Shown here: piece after piece, positions 52,929-54,107 of the stretch
Numbering within the stretch: the stretch's first letter is position 1
How the letters are laid out: every line of letters begins with the position of its first letter
Source of the DNA: an uncultured Myxococcales bacterium
GTDB taxonomy: Bacteria; Myxococcota_A; Bradymonadia; UBA4248
DNA: 54,107 nucleotides
Direction of reading: 5' to 3'
NCBI GenBank assembly: GCA_945875805.1
Contig: CAMCLY010000004.1
Span: forward strand, 1-54,107
Translations under genes and position numbers: made by a program
The notes under the pieces: model-generated
The model's database searches: none
What the model saw: the letters and a program-made list of their open reading frames with translations, nothing else
What the model was told of the DNA's origin: nothing

Positions 52929-52962
52929 GGCGCGCGTATCCGACATCGGAGGATAGCGCGCC
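52929..52962. repeat. Dispersed palindrome element
   Basis: GGCGCGC, bulged G, TATCC ... GGATA, GCGCGCC. It lies between the mglA terminator and the pseudouridine synthase start and limits how far upstream that gene can begin. Confidence 0.8.
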
Positions 52963-52993
52963 GGCGGCGGCGTGCCAGAGGCAGCCGCGCCCC

Positions 52994-53024
52994 ACAAAAA
53001 AAGCCTGCCGTCATGACAGGCTTT
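52994..53024 (-). terminator. Intrinsic terminator of mglA
   Basis: AAAGCCTG (53000-53007) pairs with CAGGCTTT (53017-53024); an A run at 52994-53002 gives the U tract on the minus strand. Confidence 0.8.
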
Positions 53025-53052
53025 CCAAATCCACGTTTTCAGAACCCGGAAA

Positions 53053-53649
53053 CTACTTCCCGGTCTTTTTGAGATCCATCAGGATCATTTTCGTGACTTC
53101 TTTCAGACATTCAAAAACGCCAGTGCCATCCGAGGCCACCGCCTCAAAATCCGGCACCTTCGGATACCAACGGTTCAGCTCGCTGCGAAGCGTCTCCACC
53201 GGAAGCGCGTTTGGAAGATCTCGCTTGTTGTACTGAATGACGAACGGGATTTTCTCAACATCATAACCGTATGCACTCAGATTATCCAAAAGGTCATCCA
53301 TTGAAATCAAATTCGCCTCAAGACGCTCCGCCTGGCTGTCGGCCACAAACACCACGCCGTCGGCCCCTTTCATGATCAAGCGGCGGCTGTTCGCATAAAA
53401 CAACTGCCCGGGAACCGTATAAAGATGGAGGCGCGTCTTGAAACCGCGAATTTCTGGAAGCTCAATCGGAAGAAAGTCAAAATAAAGCGTGCGCTCCTGC
53501 TGTGTTTCGAGGCTGATGAGCTTGCCACGCGTGTCGTCGTTCGTCGCCGAATAGATATGCTTGACGTTCGTGGTCTTGCCGCATAACCCCGGTCCGTAAT
53601 AGACAATTTTCAGAACGATTTCTTTGGTCGTGTAATTAAAAAAGGACAT
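53053..53649 (-). CDS. mglA: MglA-type polarity/motility small GTPase
   Basis: A 198-residue Ras-like GTPase. G1 is GPGLCGKTT (19-27), G3 is TVPGQ (78-82, with Thr where Ras has Asp, typical of MglA), and G4 is NKRD (141-144). In Myxococcus xanthus MglA-GTP marks the leading cell pole and drives gliding and type IV pilus motility; the sequence here is close to that protein throughout (for example IVYYGPGLCGKTTN, IRGFKTRLHLYTVPGQ). No mglB, its activating protein, is in the window. A terminator follows it. Confidence 0.93.
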   Translation of the reverse strand: MSFFNYTTKEIVLKIVYYGPGLCGKTTNVKHIYSATNDDTRGKLISLETQQERTLYFDFLPIELPEIRGFKTRLHLYTVPGQLFYANSRRLIMKGADGVVFVADSQAERLEANLISMDDLLDNLSAYGYDVEKIPFVIQYNKRDLPNALPVETLRSELNRWYPKVPDFEAVASDGTGVFECLKEVTKMILMDLKKTGK

Positions 53650-53891
53650 GAGTGACCCACCTGACTGTTGTACAGACCCGAATAACCATGCGGACGTCGC
53701 CGCCCGTAAAACCCGGGCGACTTAACCGCAAATGATACGCCGTGTCAAATATCGCGATTGACTCCACGGATCGACGGTTTCCTAGACTCTCCATTACGAC
53801 ATTTTTTGCACTTTGGCACAATCTTTATTTGTCTTTTGTTTTTTTACATCCCCACCCAAAAACCACAAAAAGCCCAGGACAAAAACAAAAG

Positions 53892-54107
53892 CCCTCACCC
53901 AAACCCCGACCTCACCCCCGGCCCCTCTCCCATGGGGAGAGGGGAGCATGCTTCATAAAAAACAAAAGCCCTCACCAAAACCCCGACCTCACCCCCGGCC
54001 CCTCTCCCATGGGGAGAGGGGAGCATGCTTCATAAAAAACAAAAAGCCTCACCAAACCCCGACCTCACCCCCGGCCCCTCTCCCATGGGGAGAGGGGGGC
54101 ATGCTTC
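53892..54107. repeat. 77-bp tandem repeat with hairpin, reaches the window edge
   Basis: Three copies of a 77-bp unit (starts near 53892, 53969 and 54046). Each contains CCCCTCTCCC-AT-GGGGAGAGGGG, a strong hairpin, and ends in GCATGCTTCATAAAAAACAAAAG. The third copy is cut by the window. The open frame through the repeats is a by-product and not a gene. The rest of the gap, 53650-53891, holds the mglA promoter region, with no clear motif. Confidence 0.9.

Noticed and set aside
1791-52962. Integron attC sites as identity of the palindromes
   Set aside because: The core sites of attC (GTTRRRY) are not found at the ends and no integrase or gene cassettes fit the layout.
52897-52995. Longer N-terminus of the pseudouridine synthase
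   Set aside because: It would read through a palindrome element and has no ribosome binding site; GTG 52896 has a good one.
53742-54035. 97-codon frame through the 77-bp repeats
   Set aside because: It only repeats HPRPLSHGERG-like strings from the tandem DNA repeat, without a start signal.
53892-54107. CRISPR array at the right edge
   Set aside because: The whole 77-bp unit repeats with no unique spacers and no cas genes are present.

Overview
The window looks like chromosomal DNA of a GC-rich Gram-negative bacterium from the Myxococcota/Bradymonadota side of the former Deltaproteobacteria. The reasons are an MglA-type polarity GTPase with the typical TVPG switch, a Cys-rich lipoprotein built on the CGxCGxxC pattern common in Myxococcota, outer-membrane barrels and many lipoproteins. 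A 1424-residue 2-hydroxyacyl-CoA dehydratase activase-type iron-sulfur protein suggests an anaerobic or microaerobic life. This is inference from gene content; there is no rRNA here.

Layout. 1-8.9 kb: a parvulin-like lipoprotein, an FG-GAP surface protein, a small protein resembling part of sigma region 4, L-aspartate oxidase (nadB), two membrane proteins and a SlyD-like isomerase. 9-13.4 kb: the large activase fusion. 13.6-16.7 kb: an AT-richer block with two small membrane proteins and the Cys-rich lipoprotein. 16.8-25.7 kb: a porin and an amino-acid permease with overlapping ends, a ClpB-like disaggregase with a damaged first ATPase domain, and a large unrecognised membrane protein. 25.8-31.2 kb: an AT-richer accessory island with an anthrax-lethal-factor-like zinc peptidase, two tandem lipoprotein paralogues (the second frameshifted in a T8 run and truncated) and an AAA+ ATPase of the type found beside contractile injection systems. 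31.2-38.1 kb, minus strand: TPR protein, PhnD-like binding protein and receiver-GHKL hybrid as one operon, followed by an Omp85-family barrel and a secreted protein. 38.6-47.9 kb: a SEC-C membrane protein, an m5U-methyltransferase-like protein without its catalytic cysteine, a flavodoxin lipoprotein, tRNA-Leu(CAA), a degenerate acyl-CoA-synthetase-like protein, an outer-membrane barrel, a GNAT acetyltransferase, and an overlapping recJ / small membrane protein / trmB set. 48.3-53.6 kb, minus strand: yajC, secD, secF, an RluA-type pseudouridine synthase and mglA.

The strongest non-coding signal is a family of intergenic palindromes, found between genes across the whole window. Each has a variable GC-rich outer stem, one bulged C (or G on the other strand), a fixed TAT/ATA pair, and a variable inner stem and loop. 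Many copies are joined to a second hairpin made of a G run and a C run. Arms change but stay complementary, and copies lie in terminator-like, convergent and divergent gaps, so this looks like a dispersed structured repeat and not simply a set of terminators.

The best candidates for undescribed biology are this repeat family, the peptidase/lipoprotein/AAA+ island, and a recurring theme of enzyme-like proteins that have lost catalytic residues (ClpB NBD1, the m5U methyltransferase, the AMP-forming ligase, the receiver domain).
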